Of a stretch of 12,341 nucleotides of DNA, positions 6,444 through 12,341 are shown in pieces. Position 1 is the stretch's first letter. Every line of letters starts with the position of its first letter. The DNA lies in the NCBI GenBank assembly GCA_016234955.1, contig JACRNN010000152.1:1-12341 (forward strand), given 5' to 3'. The notes beneath the pieces were generated by a model. That model worked only from the letters and a program-made list of their open reading frames with translations, did not search any database and had not been told where the DNA came from. The position numbers and the translations under genes were made by a program. This stretch comes from Deltaproteobacteria bacterium. Its GTDB lineage: Bacteria; Desulfobacterota; GWC2-55-46.

Positions 6444-7484
6444 TTACTCCCATATCCTCCTGGACACCTTGTCGGACGCGGAGAGGTCGAGCTTCGGGGG
6501 CTTTCTCTTAAAGCCCTTCATCCTCTGCGCCAGCGCCGTGACTATCACGGGGAGCGCGATGGTCGCGTCGGAATTCACGGTGACGTGGCTCGCCTTCCTG
6601 GCGATCTTGCCCCAGGACTGCGCCTCCTCGAACGTACAACCGCTGAGACCCCCCCAGTGCGGGGAGTCGGCAGTGACCTGGACGGCGTACCTGTGGCCGG
6701 CGACGTCCTTGCACTGCAGCGCCGCGGTCACCTCGGTCTGCTGTATGAAGTTCTTAGGGGTCCCTCCGCCGACGTAGACGACGCCGGTGCTCTTCGCCCT
6801 GGCGGCTATCTCAGCGGTCTCCTTTACGTCCCCTATCATGTCGAATATGAAGTGGTCGCTCCCGTTCTTGAGCGCCAGGGCTATCCCGATGGAGGAGTCC
6901 GCCACGGCCGGGCAGTAAAGCGGCACGCGAGCCCTGAAGGCCGAGGTGACGATGCCGTCGGCCCTGCACTTTCCTGAGAGGTCGCCGCCCATCAGATATA
7001 AAAATTCCCGGGTCGTGTAAGGGCGCTTCTCAAGCCCCTCCGCGAACTCGTAGATATACCTGTCGGCCCTGTTGAACTCCTCCTCCACGGCGAAGACGTC
7101 GTATATGCGGTCGATGCCCGCGTCCTTCAGTGCGTTGTCGTCCATGTTGTGGCTACCCTGCCAGTGGTGCCTGCCGAGGGTCTCGTGTATGTCATGGAAG
7201 AGGTTGGCCCCTGTCGAGACGAGGCAGTCCACATACCTGTTCCTTATCAGGTAGACCAGAAGCTCCCTCATGCCCGCCGGGACCATGGCCCCCGCAAGCC
7301 CTAAGAAGACGGTCGTCCTGGTCTTTAGCATCTCCTCCCAGATATCCACGGCAATAGAGAGGTTCCTGCCCTGGAACGCGGCGTCCCCCATCCTTTTCAC
7401 AAGGTCTTCAACGCTCGCGCCGGTGTCTATCTCGACCGGCCTGACCGGCCTTTTCAGGAATTTCCTGCGATTCTTATCCGCCAT
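6444..7484 (-). CDS. Deoxyhypusine-synthase-like NAD-dependent aminobutyltransferase
   Basis: A 346-aa protein of the deoxyhypusine synthase family. Family features: GLAGAMVPAGMRELLVYLI (62-80), VSTGANLFHDIHE (89-101), YCPAVADSSIG (190-200), the NAD-binding VYVGGGTPKNFIQQTE (236-251), TADSPHWGGLSG (271-282) and EAQSWGKI (287-294), in which Lys293 matches the catalytic lysine that forms the enzyme-aminobutyl imine. In eukaryotes and archaea the family modifies a lysine of eIF5A/aIF5A. Bacteria have no eIF5A, and some family members make homospermidine from putrescine or spermidine. The neighbouring agmatinase and arginine decarboxylase supply putrescine, so homospermidine synthase is my preferred reading; another acceptor is possible. 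The bacterial WGGLSG replaces the SDSGA of eukaryotic enzymes. The ATG at 7484 lies 1 nt after the stop of the transglycosylase gene, suggesting translational coupling. Confidence 0.85.
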   Translation of the reverse strand: MADKNRRKFLKRPVRPVEIDTGASVEDLVKRMGDAAFQGRNLSIAVDIWEEMLKTRTTVFLGLAGAMVPAGMRELLVYLIRNRYVDCLVSTGANLFHDIHETLGRHHWQGSHNMDDNALKDAGIDRIYDVFAVEEEFNRADRYIYEFAEGLEKRPYTTREFLYLMGGDLSGKCRADGIVTSAFRARVPLYCPAVADSSIGIALALKNGSDHFIFDMIGDVKETAEIAARAKSTGVVYVGGGTPKNFIQQTEVTAALQCKDVAGHRYAVQVTADSPHWGGLSGCTFEEAQSWGKIARKASHVTVNSDATIALPVIVTALAQRMKGFKRKPPKLDLSASDKVSRRIWE

Positions 7485-7485
7485 C

Positions 7486-8109
7486 TCAGTTATATTCCAC
7501 CCTTTCCTTCATGTCCCTGTAGTTCTCAAGGACCTTTTTTACGAATCCGCCTGTAACGTCCATGCCGGCATCCATGTTCGAGGAGAGATACGTCGGCCCG
7601 ATATTGTATGCGGCAAGCGTCCTCGCGGTGTCGTCGTTGAAGCGGTCCTTGAGGGTGGAAAAGTAGTGTATCCCCATCTTTACGTTCATGAACGGGTCGA
7701 GGAGCGTCTCGTTGCCCGCCCATTTGAGATTGAGCTCCGAGGCTATCCCCCTGCCCGTCGAGGGCAGTATCTGCATGAGTCCCAGCGCGCCGTTCAAGGA
7801 CCTCGACCAGTTGTAGAAGGTGGATTCGGTCTTTATAAGGGCGAGTATGAAAAGGGGGTCTATCCTGTGCGCCTCGGACTCGCCGGTGATGACCTGCGCG
7901 AGCTTGAACTCCTCGGCCGACGCTAAACCGGTCCTGTTCTCCCGCAATATGTCAAGGACGGCGTTCATGGTGTTTTTATCGGAGGCCCTCCTCGACGAAC
8001 TGCTCCGGAAGTTAACGCCTAAGGACGGCATCGCGTACGCCGCCATAAGCGAAAAGAGGAACAGCAGCGCCAGCCCGTTTTTCAAAACAAACCTGTTTTT
8101 TAAAGTCAT
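7486..8109 (-). CDS. Secreted lytic transglycosylase (SLT domain)
   Basis: A 207-aa exported protein. Residues 1-10 are basic, 11-26 are a hydrophobic signal segment ending in AYA, and 27-50 is a serine/arginine-rich linker. The SLT domain follows: ALIKTESTFYNW (90-101; Glu95 is the catalytic acid of the ES motif), NGALGLMQILPSTG (106-119) and LAAYNIGP (165-172), the three signature motifs of Slt/MltC-type enzymes. It cleaves the glycan strands of peptidoglycan in the periplasm, forming 1,6-anhydromuropeptides. The start ATG at 8109 has a GGGTGGG stretch just before it. It lies between recJ (59-nt gap) and the deoxyhypusine-synthase-like gene (1-nt gap), so it is co-transcribed with polyamine genes although its role seems unrelated. 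A lipoprotein lipobox is absent. Confidence 0.88.
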   Translation of the reverse strand: MTLKNRFVLKNGLALLFLFSLMAAYAMPSLGVNFRSSSSRRASDKNTMNAVLDILRENRTGLASAEEFKLAQVITGESEAHRIDPLFILALIKTESTFYNWSRSLNGALGLMQILPSTGRGIASELNLKWAGNETLLDPFMNVKMGIHYFSTLKDRFNDDTARTLAAYNIGPTYLSSNMDAGMDVTGGFVKKVLENYRDMKERVEYN

Positions 8110-8168
8110 ATCCCACCCATCCAGAGAAAATGTGCAACTTTAGACTATATTTCGTTTTGAGGCTCATG

Positions 8169-9878
8169 TCAACATATTTTACACGCGCCCTCGACGTCCT
8201 TTATCCTGAGCCTCAAGTTCTTTGTGCCGTTCCACTCGTCTACGAACGGGGAGAACGCTATGCCGTAGCCCTCCCCCTCCATCGGGTGGAGCTGGGCGAG
8301 GTTGAAGCCTATCCCGCTGCGCGATACTCCGTTATGGAGGACCTTGAACCTCAAATGCCTGCTCCCGACCACCTCGGTAGACATTATCCGCGCGTCCTGC
8401 AGGCAGAGGAGCGGCTCGCGGTTCGACGAGCCGAACGGGGAGAGGGCGTCCATCTCGGATATCATCCTGCGGTCTATCTCATCGAGCGATACGACGGCGT
8501 CGAGCACTATCTCCGGGGTGAGGTCGTCGTCGGTCAGGGTCGAGTTCATATAGCGGACGAATTCGGCCCTGAACTCTTCGACCCTGTCTCTGGCCACAGT
8601 CAGGCCCGCCGCGGCCCTGTGTCCGCCGTATCTCTCCAGCAGGGAGCCGCACGCCGCAATCCCCTCGAGTATGTTGAAGGACTTGACCCCCCTTGCCGAG
8701 CCCCTGCCGACCTCACCGTCGAGCGCTATCAGTACGGCCGGCCTCGCAAACCGCTCAACGAGCCGGGACGCCACTATCCCGATGACCCCGGGGTGCCAGC
8801 CTTCCGAGCATAGCACTATACCCCTGTCCGAAGGGCCCTCTCCTATCATGGCGAGCGCCTCCTTGAGCGTCTCCTCCTCTATCCTCCGCCTCGACGTGTT
8901 CTCCATGTCGAGGCCGGTTGCAAGCCTCGCGGCCTTTTGATGGTCCGCGGCAAGCAGGAGATCGAGCGCCATGGAGGCATTGGCGACCCTCCCGGCGGCG
9001 TTTATCCGCGGGGCGAGCTGAAAGGCGATGTTGCCGGCGTCGACCCGCCCGGGCCTTACCCCGGCGGTCTCCATCAGGGCCTTTAGCCCCGGACGGCTTC
9101 CGCGCTCAAGCTCCCTGAGGCCGTGGCTTACGAATATCCTGTTCTCATCGAGAAGGGGGACTATATCCGCCACCGTCCCTATGCTCACGAGGTCGAGGTA
9201 CTTCTTCAGGTTCGGCTCGCCGCCCGTAAACCACCCTGAGCTCCTGAGGCGCGCCCTCAAGGCCATCACGAGGTTGAAGGCCACGCCGACGCCGGCAAGC
9301 CCCTTGAACGGAAAGGCGCAGCCGCTCTGCTTCGGGTTGAGTATCGCGTACGCCGGTGGAGGCTCCTTGGGCATCTCATGGTGGTCGGTGACGATAACGT
9401 CGACCCCGAGGGTCCTGGCCAGCCGTACCTCCTCGACGTTTGAGGAGCCGCAGTCGACCGTTATGACGAGGGTGACGCCCTCGGCGGCGAGCCTCTTGAC
9501 GGCCCCGGCATTGAGCCCGTAGCCATCGCGGAGCCGGTCCGGTATATGGCAGCCCACATCCACCCCTATCTCGCTGAAGAACAGACGCAAGAGGGCCGTG
9601 GAGGTGGTCCCGTCCACGTCGTAGTCCCCGTATACTACAATCCTCTCCCCCCGCCTTATGGCCGTGGATATGCGCTCAACGGCCAGGTCCATATCCTTCA
9701 GCAGAAACGGGTCATGGAGGTCCTTGAGCTCCGGCTTCAAAAAAGAAAAGGCCTTGTCGGCATCGACAAGGCCCCTGTTTATCAACAGCTGCGCCGTAAG
9801 GGGCAGGATATTGAGCTCCCTGACGAGAACGTCCCCAAGCTCCTTATTTATCCTCTTTACCTTCCAACGTTTTTTCAT
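8169..9878 (-). CDS. recJ: Single-stranded-DNA-specific exonuclease RecJ
   Basis: A 569-aa DHH-family 5'-3' exonuclease acting on single-stranded DNA in recombination, mismatch and base-excision repair. Motif I is VVYGDYDVDGTTS (81-93), motif II TVDCGSSN (140-147), motif III VTDHHEMP (163-170; the DHH triad), motif IV VSIGTVADIVPL (231-242), then RINAAGR (291-297) and GWHPGVIGIVASRL (360-373). The DHHA1 part carries GRGSARG (391-397) and GGHRAAAGLT (418-427), followed by the OB-fold domain. Length matches the 550-580 aa of typical RecJ. The ATG at 9878 fits the family start (MKKRW), but it lies inside a duplicated 34-bp unit and has no good Shine-Dalgarno sequence, only GAG next to the ATG. 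It is the first gene of the run recJ, transglycosylase, deoxyhypusine-synthase-like, agmatinase. Confidence 0.95.
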   Translation of the reverse strand: MKKRWKVKRINKELGDVLVRELNILPLTAQLLINRGLVDADKAFSFLKPELKDLHDPFLLKDMDLAVERISTAIRRGERIVVYGDYDVDGTTSTALLRLFFSEIGVDVGCHIPDRLRDGYGLNAGAVKRLAAEGVTLVITVDCGSSNVEEVRLARTLGVDVIVTDHHEMPKEPPPAYAILNPKQSGCAFPFKGLAGVGVAFNLVMALRARLRSSGWFTGGEPNLKKYLDLVSIGTVADIVPLLDENRIFVSHGLRELERGSRPGLKALMETAGVRPGRVDAGNIAFQLAPRINAAGRVANASMALDLLLAADHQKAARLATGLDMENTSRRRIEEETLKEALAMIGEGPSDRGIVLCSEGWHPGVIGIVASRLVERFARPAVLIALDGEVGRGSARGVKSFNILEGIAACGSLLERYGGHRAAAGLTVARDRVEEFRAEFVRYMNSTLTDDDLTPEIVLDAVVSLDEIDRRMISEMDALSPFGSSNREPLLCLQDARIMSTEVVGSRHLRFKVLHNGVSRSGIGFNLAQLHPMEGEGYGIAFSPFVDEWNGTKNLRLRIKDVEGACKIC

Positions 9879-9912
9879 CTCGATTTCGGGGTATGGCCGC
9901 GGCCTCTTTCAT
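9844..9912 (-). other. Short upstream ORF overlapping the recJ start
   Basis: The upstream copy of the 34-bp repeat carries the same ATG as recJ, but since 34 is not a multiple of 3 it is in another frame. It opens a 22-codon frame (MKEAAAIPRNRDEKTLEGKE...) that ends 35 nt inside recJ. The 28 nt before this ATG are identical to those before the recJ ATG, so ribosomes that recognise one should recognise the other. It is probably not a functional peptide, but it could lower recJ translation. Confidence 0.3.
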
Positions 9913-9940
9913 CTCGATTTCGGGGTATGGCCGCGGCCTC
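9873..9940. repeat. Perfect 2 x 34 bp tandem repeat across the recJ start
   Basis: Units 9873-9906 and 9907-9940 are identical over 34 bp. Each has tttcatctcgatttcggg at its left and a ggccgcggcc palindrome near its right. The left unit contains the recJ start codon (9876-9878). Perfect identity suggests a recent tandem duplication or slippage event. Confidence 0.95.
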
Positions 9941-9954
9941 AACCCGCGGCACGC

Positions 9955-10071
9955 TGAACATGCATAGCGAGCGCCCAGCCCGCAGCTTGCTGCGGGGTCA
10001 AGCGAACGAATAGAAATATATACTCCCTTATATGTCGAAGATTCACCGCAGCTTGCTGCGGGGAGCTTCAA
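9955..10071. repeat. Dispersed hairpin repeat, copy 2
   Basis: The partner of 1166-1284, same orientation, about 117 bp. Its two stems share the same core: cccgcagc (9979-9986) with gctgcggg (9989-9996), and ccgcagc (10046-10052) with gctgcgg (10055-10061), each around TT. The divergent middle (about 10011-10031) is AT-rich. It lies in the predicted recJ leader, between the promoter and the start codon, so it would be transcribed. Confidence 0.8.
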
Positions 10072-10148
10072 CATGGAAGCCCCTTGCCGCCCGCTCGGGC
10101 GAAAGGCAAATTGGACGCCGGAAAAAACAAGGTAATATATCTGGCGTT

Positions 10149-10177
10149 ATTCTACAGACAAACCGGTGTAAGGTCAA
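10149..10177 (-). promoter_or_regulatory. Sigma70-like promoter for the recJ-speB run
   Basis: On the minus strand TTGACC (10172-10177) is followed after exactly 17 nt by TAGAAT (10149-10154); each matches the consensus at 5 of 6 positions. Transcription would start near 10142, about 265 nt before the recJ ATG, giving a long leader that contains both repeat elements. A weaker overlapping pair, TTGTCT (10156-10161) with TATATT (10134-10139) at 16 nt, is also present. It lies after the HD-GYP terminator, which fits the start of a new transcription unit. Confidence 0.55.
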
Positions 10178-10316
10178 GAGGTGAATGGGGCCGGACGCCG
10201 CAAACTCTACAACCGCGGCGCATCAAGACGACGGGTGCAAAAAACTTAGGCGTACCGGCAAAATCATACTTCATCTATGGGGGAGTATAGTGAAACGAGG
10301 CTTGATGCGTGCGGCG

Positions 10317-10334
10317 AAAAAACAGGGCGCCTGT
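10317..10334 (-). terminator. Rho-independent terminator after the HD-GYP gene
   Basis: On the minus strand ACAGG, a CGC loop and CCTGT form a 5-bp stem (10322-10334) that runs directly into six T residues (10322-10317, the first shared with the stem). It starts 16 nt after the stop codon of the phosphodiesterase gene. The stem is short, so termination may be partial. Confidence 0.55.
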
Positions 10335-10349
10335 CGCTGCCGTAACGCG

Positions 10350-11585
10350 CTACGCCGCGGTCTCGGGGAAGCCTTCGAGTACCCTCTTTATGGTGGCGGG
10401 GTTCAGCCTCTCTCCGATAAACGGGATTATAACCGCCCTTTTAGAGCTGCCGGACGCCTCTTTCCTGATAAGCGACATGAAGTGCCCGACCACGTCGGAG
10501 TCGAACTGCCTTGAGAGGTTGGCCCTTACCTCGCCCATCGCCTCGCGGAAGTTGAGCCTGGGCCTGTACGGCCTGTCCGTCGTCATGGCGTCAAAGGCGT
10601 CCACGAGGGCCATGATCCTCGCGCCTATGGGGATCGCGTCCTTTTTGAGCCTGTCCGGGTACCCGGCGCCGTCGACCCTTTCATGGTGGGACCTCGTTAT
10701 CATCTGGATGCCCTTCCACGGGAACTTGACCCTGGAAAGTATCTCGTAGCCCACGACCGGGTGTGAATTGAGCTCGCCGCACTCCCCGCTGGTAAGGGGG
10801 CCGGCCTTGTTTATTATCGACTTGTCCACCGCTATCTTGCCGATGTCGTGAAGTAACCCCGCGATAGCCACCCCCTCGATCTCCTCGGGCGCGAGGTTCA
10901 TCTCCCTGGCGAGCGCGGTCGAGTACATGGAGACCCTGTTTGAATGGCCCTTGGTGTACGCGTCCTTGGCGTCTATCGCCGCGGCAAACGCGTATATCGT
11001 GTCGTAGTAGATGTGTCCGAGGTTCTCGTAAAAATCCCTGTTGTCGTTGTATTTGCGTATCAGCCTCGTAAGCAGGTGCTGGTTGTGGAGGCTCAAGGAG
11101 ATATGGCCGGCCATGACGGACAAGAGGTCAAAGTCCCTCTGCGTGTACTCCTGTCCGTCCGCCCTGCCGTCTATCGCGATGAGGCCGAGCGGTTCGTCCT
11201 TCACGCACAGGCACGCGGTAACGCGCATCCCCATCCTGTCAAGGGCGTCGCCGAGCGGCGCGGGAAAATACGGCTTTCTGACCGGTCTTTTTATGTCCAG
11301 GGGCCTGCATTTTCTGAGACCCTCAAACCATGTCTCGTAGAAGTCGCCCTTGAATTTAAGCTCGTCGACGCCCGTCACTCCGACGCCGGCTACCGCCGAG
11401 AACTCCGGTTTACCCCTGTCATAGAAGAATATCACGCCCTTTGTCGAGCAGAGCGCCCCGAGCACCATGGAGACCGCCGAGTTCGCGGACTTCTTGAATT
11501 CGCCGGGGGATACGACGTCCCCGTCAAACTCCGACAGAGCGTTCAAGGTAAAGAGCAGCCTCTTGAGGCTAAGGTCGTCAGCCAT
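10350..11585 (-). CDS. GAF-HD-GYP cyclic-di-GMP phosphodiesterase
   Basis: A 411-aa cytoplasmic signalling protein. Residues about 25-170 look like a GAF sensor domain (GVIFFYDRGKPEFSAVAGVG at 50-69, CVKDEPLGLIAIDG at 127-140). A short helix links to an HD-GYP domain: AIDAKDAYTKGHSNRVSMYS (203-222), LLHDIGKIAVDK (244-255; HD pair His246-Asp247) and HHERVDGAGYP (300-310), the full HHExxDGxGYP signature of active c-di-GMP phosphodiesterases. It should hydrolyse c-di-GMP to pGpG or GMP under control of a ligand or signal at the GAF domain. I chose ATG at 11585 because GGAGGT lies 6 nt upstream; the frame is open to 11684, but that extension has no such site. It follows a GGDEF gene on the same strand, giving a make-and-break pair for c-di-GMP. 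Confidence 0.9.
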   Translation of the reverse strand: MADDLSLKRLLFTLNALSEFDGDVVSPGEFKKSANSAVSMVLGALCSTKGVIFFYDRGKPEFSAVAGVGVTGVDELKFKGDFYETWFEGLRKCRPLDIKRPVRKPYFPAPLGDALDRMGMRVTACLCVKDEPLGLIAIDGRADGQEYTQRDFDLLSVMAGHISLSLHNQHLLTRLIRKYNDNRDFYENLGHIYYDTIYAFAAAIDAKDAYTKGHSNRVSMYSTALAREMNLAPEEIEGVAIAGLLHDIGKIAVDKSIINKAGPLTSGECGELNSHPVVGYEILSRVKFPWKGIQMITRSHHERVDGAGYPDRLKKDAIPIGARIMALVDAFDAMTTDRPYRPRLNFREAMGEVRANLSRQFDSDVVGHFMSLIRKEASGSSKRAVIIPFIGERLNPATIKRVLEGFPETAA

Positions 11586-11761
11586 CAGCGCACCTCCGGT
11601 CCGGATCGAGTATGGGATTTCAATTGAATGAAGAGGGAACGGGAAAAGGCAGGCGTTTCTGGAAAAGGCGCGGCGTACTTCCACGGCGATAGTACTGGAG
11701 ACCCGTCAAAGGACCAGCGGCAATACCTTCCGGGGCCCTCTCTTGACATCCATGTCGTCAT
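11585..11761 (-). CDS. Possible small ORF coupled to the HD-GYP gene
   Basis: A 58-codon frame starts at ATG 11761, with AAAGGTGG 7 nt upstream, and its stop overlaps the HD-GYP start as TGATG, the classic arrangement for translational coupling. The product (MTTWMSREGPGRYCRWSFDG at its start) matches no family I know and has no signal peptide or membrane segment. Its third codon positions are noticeably poorer in GC than those of the neighbouring genes, which argues against real coding. It may be a leader peptide or just chance. Confidence 0.22.
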   Translation of the reverse strand: MTTWMSREGPGRYCRWSFDGSPVLSPWKYAAPFPETPAFSRSLFIQLKSHTRSGPEVR

Positions 11762-11787
11762 GCCGTTACCACCTTTCATCTCCATGC

Positions 11788-11839
11788 CGAGGACGGCCTC
11801 GCTGTAGAGAGACTAAAGCAAATGAAACGGACACGTCAA
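11788..11839 (-). promoter_or_regulatory. Candidate promoter and leader hairpin for the HD-GYP gene
   Basis: On the minus strand TTGACG (11834-11839) is followed after 16 nt by TTTAGT (11812-11817): 5 of 6 and 4 of 6 consensus matches. Just downstream is a 5-bp stem, cgagg (11788-11792) and cctcg (11797-11801). It lies in the 284-nt gap (11586-11869) between the GGDEF and HD-GYP genes, so the phosphodiesterase may have its own promoter. The rest of that gap holds only the doubtful small ORF. Confidence 0.35.
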
Positions 11840-11869
11840 TCCGCGTGCACGCTTACAGGCGACGCGGTA

Positions 11870-12341
11870 TCAAAGGATATCCTTCGTATATAGCACCACC
11901 CTGTTCTTGCCGGTTCTCTTGGCCCTGTACATGGCGGAGTCCGCCTTGTGCAAGAGGTCGTCGATATTGCCGGCGTCGTCCGGGAACTCGGCGATGCCGA
12001 GGCTTACCGTGGGGTACTCCATCAGGTCGTTCGCCGGCGACTTCAATGCCTCGACCTCTTTTCTTATCCTCTCCGCTATGATTACCGATTCCTTCTTGCT
12101 CGTATGCGGCAGTATGACGGAGAATTCCTCCCCGCCGTACCTTGAGACGACGTCCATGCTCCTTACGGTGTCCCTTATGGCGCGGGCCACGCCCTTGAGG
12201 ATCTCGTCCCCGGCGAGATGGCCGAAGCTGTCGTTGTAGCTCTTGAAGTTGTCTATGTCTATCATGAAGACCGAGAAGCACCCGTTATGCCTCTTTACGC
12301 GCTCCACTTCCTCGAATATCCTCTCGCGCAGGTACCTCCTG
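11870..12341 (-). CDS. GGDEF diguanylate cyclase, C-terminal part
   Basis: The frame is open to the right edge, so at least 156 residues of the C-terminal catalytic domain are visible. The edge sequence RRYLRERIFEEVERVKRH is the usual start of a GGDEF domain, so sensor or linker regions lie outside. Motifs: FSVFMIDIDNFKSYNDSFGH (Mg and substrate region), RYGGEEF (the active GG[D/E]EF site) and RSMD five residues before it, the RxxD inhibitory site for product feedback. TVSLGIAEFPDD and ADSAMYRAKRTGKNRV complete the domain. It should make c-di-GMP from two GTP. Some callers would start it at the internal GTG 12307, but the homologous residues upstream show it is longer. It pairs with the downstream HD-GYP phosphodiesterase. 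Confidence 0.92.
   Translation of the reverse strand, partial: RRYLRERIFEEVERVKRHNGCFSVFMIDIDNFKSYNDSFGHLAGDEILKGVARAIRDTVRSMDVVSRYGGEEFSVILPHTSKKESVIIAERIRKEVEALKSPANDLMEYPTVSLGIAEFPDDAGNIDDLLHKADSAMYRAKRTGKNRVVLYTKDIL

Larger units (their letters stand above)
9879..10349. other. 471-nt gene-free leader and spacer upstream of recJ
   Basis: No credible gene occurs between the recJ start and the HD-GYP stop codon. From right to left it contains the HD-GYP terminator (10317-10334), an unassigned A-rich and stem-loop-rich stretch (about 10178-10316), a sigma70-like promoter (10149-10177), a stem-loop at 10115-10147, the dispersed repeat (9955-10071) and the tandem repeat (9873-9940). Plus-strand frames here lack recognisable protein sequence. 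Plus-strand stems are cgccgc (10196-10201) with gcggcg (10215-10220), and acgccgg (10115-10121) with ctggcgt (10141-10147); the second has a G-U pair that favours the plus-strand RNA. Confidence 0.6.

Noticed and set aside
9873..9940. CRISPR-like repeat
   Set aside because: Two identical 34-bp units are directly adjacent with no spacer, and no cas gene is present; it is a simple tandem duplication.
10091..10260. c-di-GMP (GEMM-I) riboswitch, suggested by AAAGGCAAA, GGACGC and the nearby c-di-GMP genes
   Set aside because: The pieces do not occur in the right order and spacing, the tetraloop-receptor stems are missing, and no plus-strand gene follows. A covariance search would decide.
10185..10514. 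Plus-strand ORF with a GGGGGAG ribosome-site-like sequence before a GTG at 10290
   Set aside because: It runs antisense into the HD-GYP gene, the product has no family resemblance, and it crosses the terminator.
1..12341. tRNA, rRNA, insertion sequences or a prophage
   Set aside because: No cloverleaf, rRNA segment, transposase or phage-type gene was recognised; the repeats carry no coding sequence.

Overview
The window is a 12.3 kb piece of a GC-rich bacterial chromosome in which every supportable gene lies on the minus strand, so transcription runs right to left. Codon choice in the genes I read is distinctive: isoleucine is largely ATA and arginine largely AGG despite the high GC. That, together with pyruvoyl-type arginine decarboxylase, a bacterial deoxyhypusine-synthase-like enzyme and hairpin-rich intergenic repeats, suggests an uncultured lineage of the Desulfobacterota ('Deltaproteobacteria') or Nitrospirota type. 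The lineage is an inference; there is no rRNA or other phylogenetic marker here.

Reading in the direction of transcription (right to left): a GGDEF diguanylate cyclase (C-terminal part only, 11870-12341) is followed by a GAF plus HD-GYP c-di-GMP phosphodiesterase (10350-11585), with a possible tiny ORF between them and a terminator after the phosphodiesterase. A 471-nt gene-free stretch (9879-10349) then holds a strong sigma70-like promoter, one copy of a dispersed hairpin repeat and a perfect 2 x 34 bp tandem duplication that includes the recJ start codon. Next comes a compact run recJ - lytic transglycosylase - deoxyhypusine-synthase-like - agmatinase (9878 to 5512), a hairpin-rich leader, then pyruvoyl-dependent arginine decarboxylase, two adjacent paralogous ATP-grasp ligases of the D-Ala-D-Ala ligase superfamily (4-nt overlap), a GNAT acetyltransferase and a PmtA-like methyltransferase (to 1377). 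After a second copy of the dispersed repeat come rimI (647-1120), another inverted-repeat element, and the N-terminal part of pyrK (1-408), which runs off the left edge.

The central theme is polyamine metabolism. Arginine decarboxylase makes agmatine, agmatinase makes putrescine, and the deoxyhypusine-synthase-like enzyme could transfer an aminobutyl group in an NAD-dependent reaction, plausibly to make homospermidine. No SAM decarboxylase or aminopropyltransferase is seen. Directly downstream on the same strand are two ATP-grasp amide-bond ligases, an N-acetyltransferase and a SAM methyltransferase, an enzyme set able to build and tailor an amide-linked small molecule. A conjugated polyamine or unusual dipeptide pathway is therefore the best candidate for an undescribed system here, but the link is by neighbourhood only.

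The intergenic regions are unusually rich in structured repeats: two copies of a ~118 bp dispersed element with a compensatory base-pair change, a composite inverted-repeat element before pyrK, and two 41-nt imperfect hairpin repeats before the decarboxylase gene.
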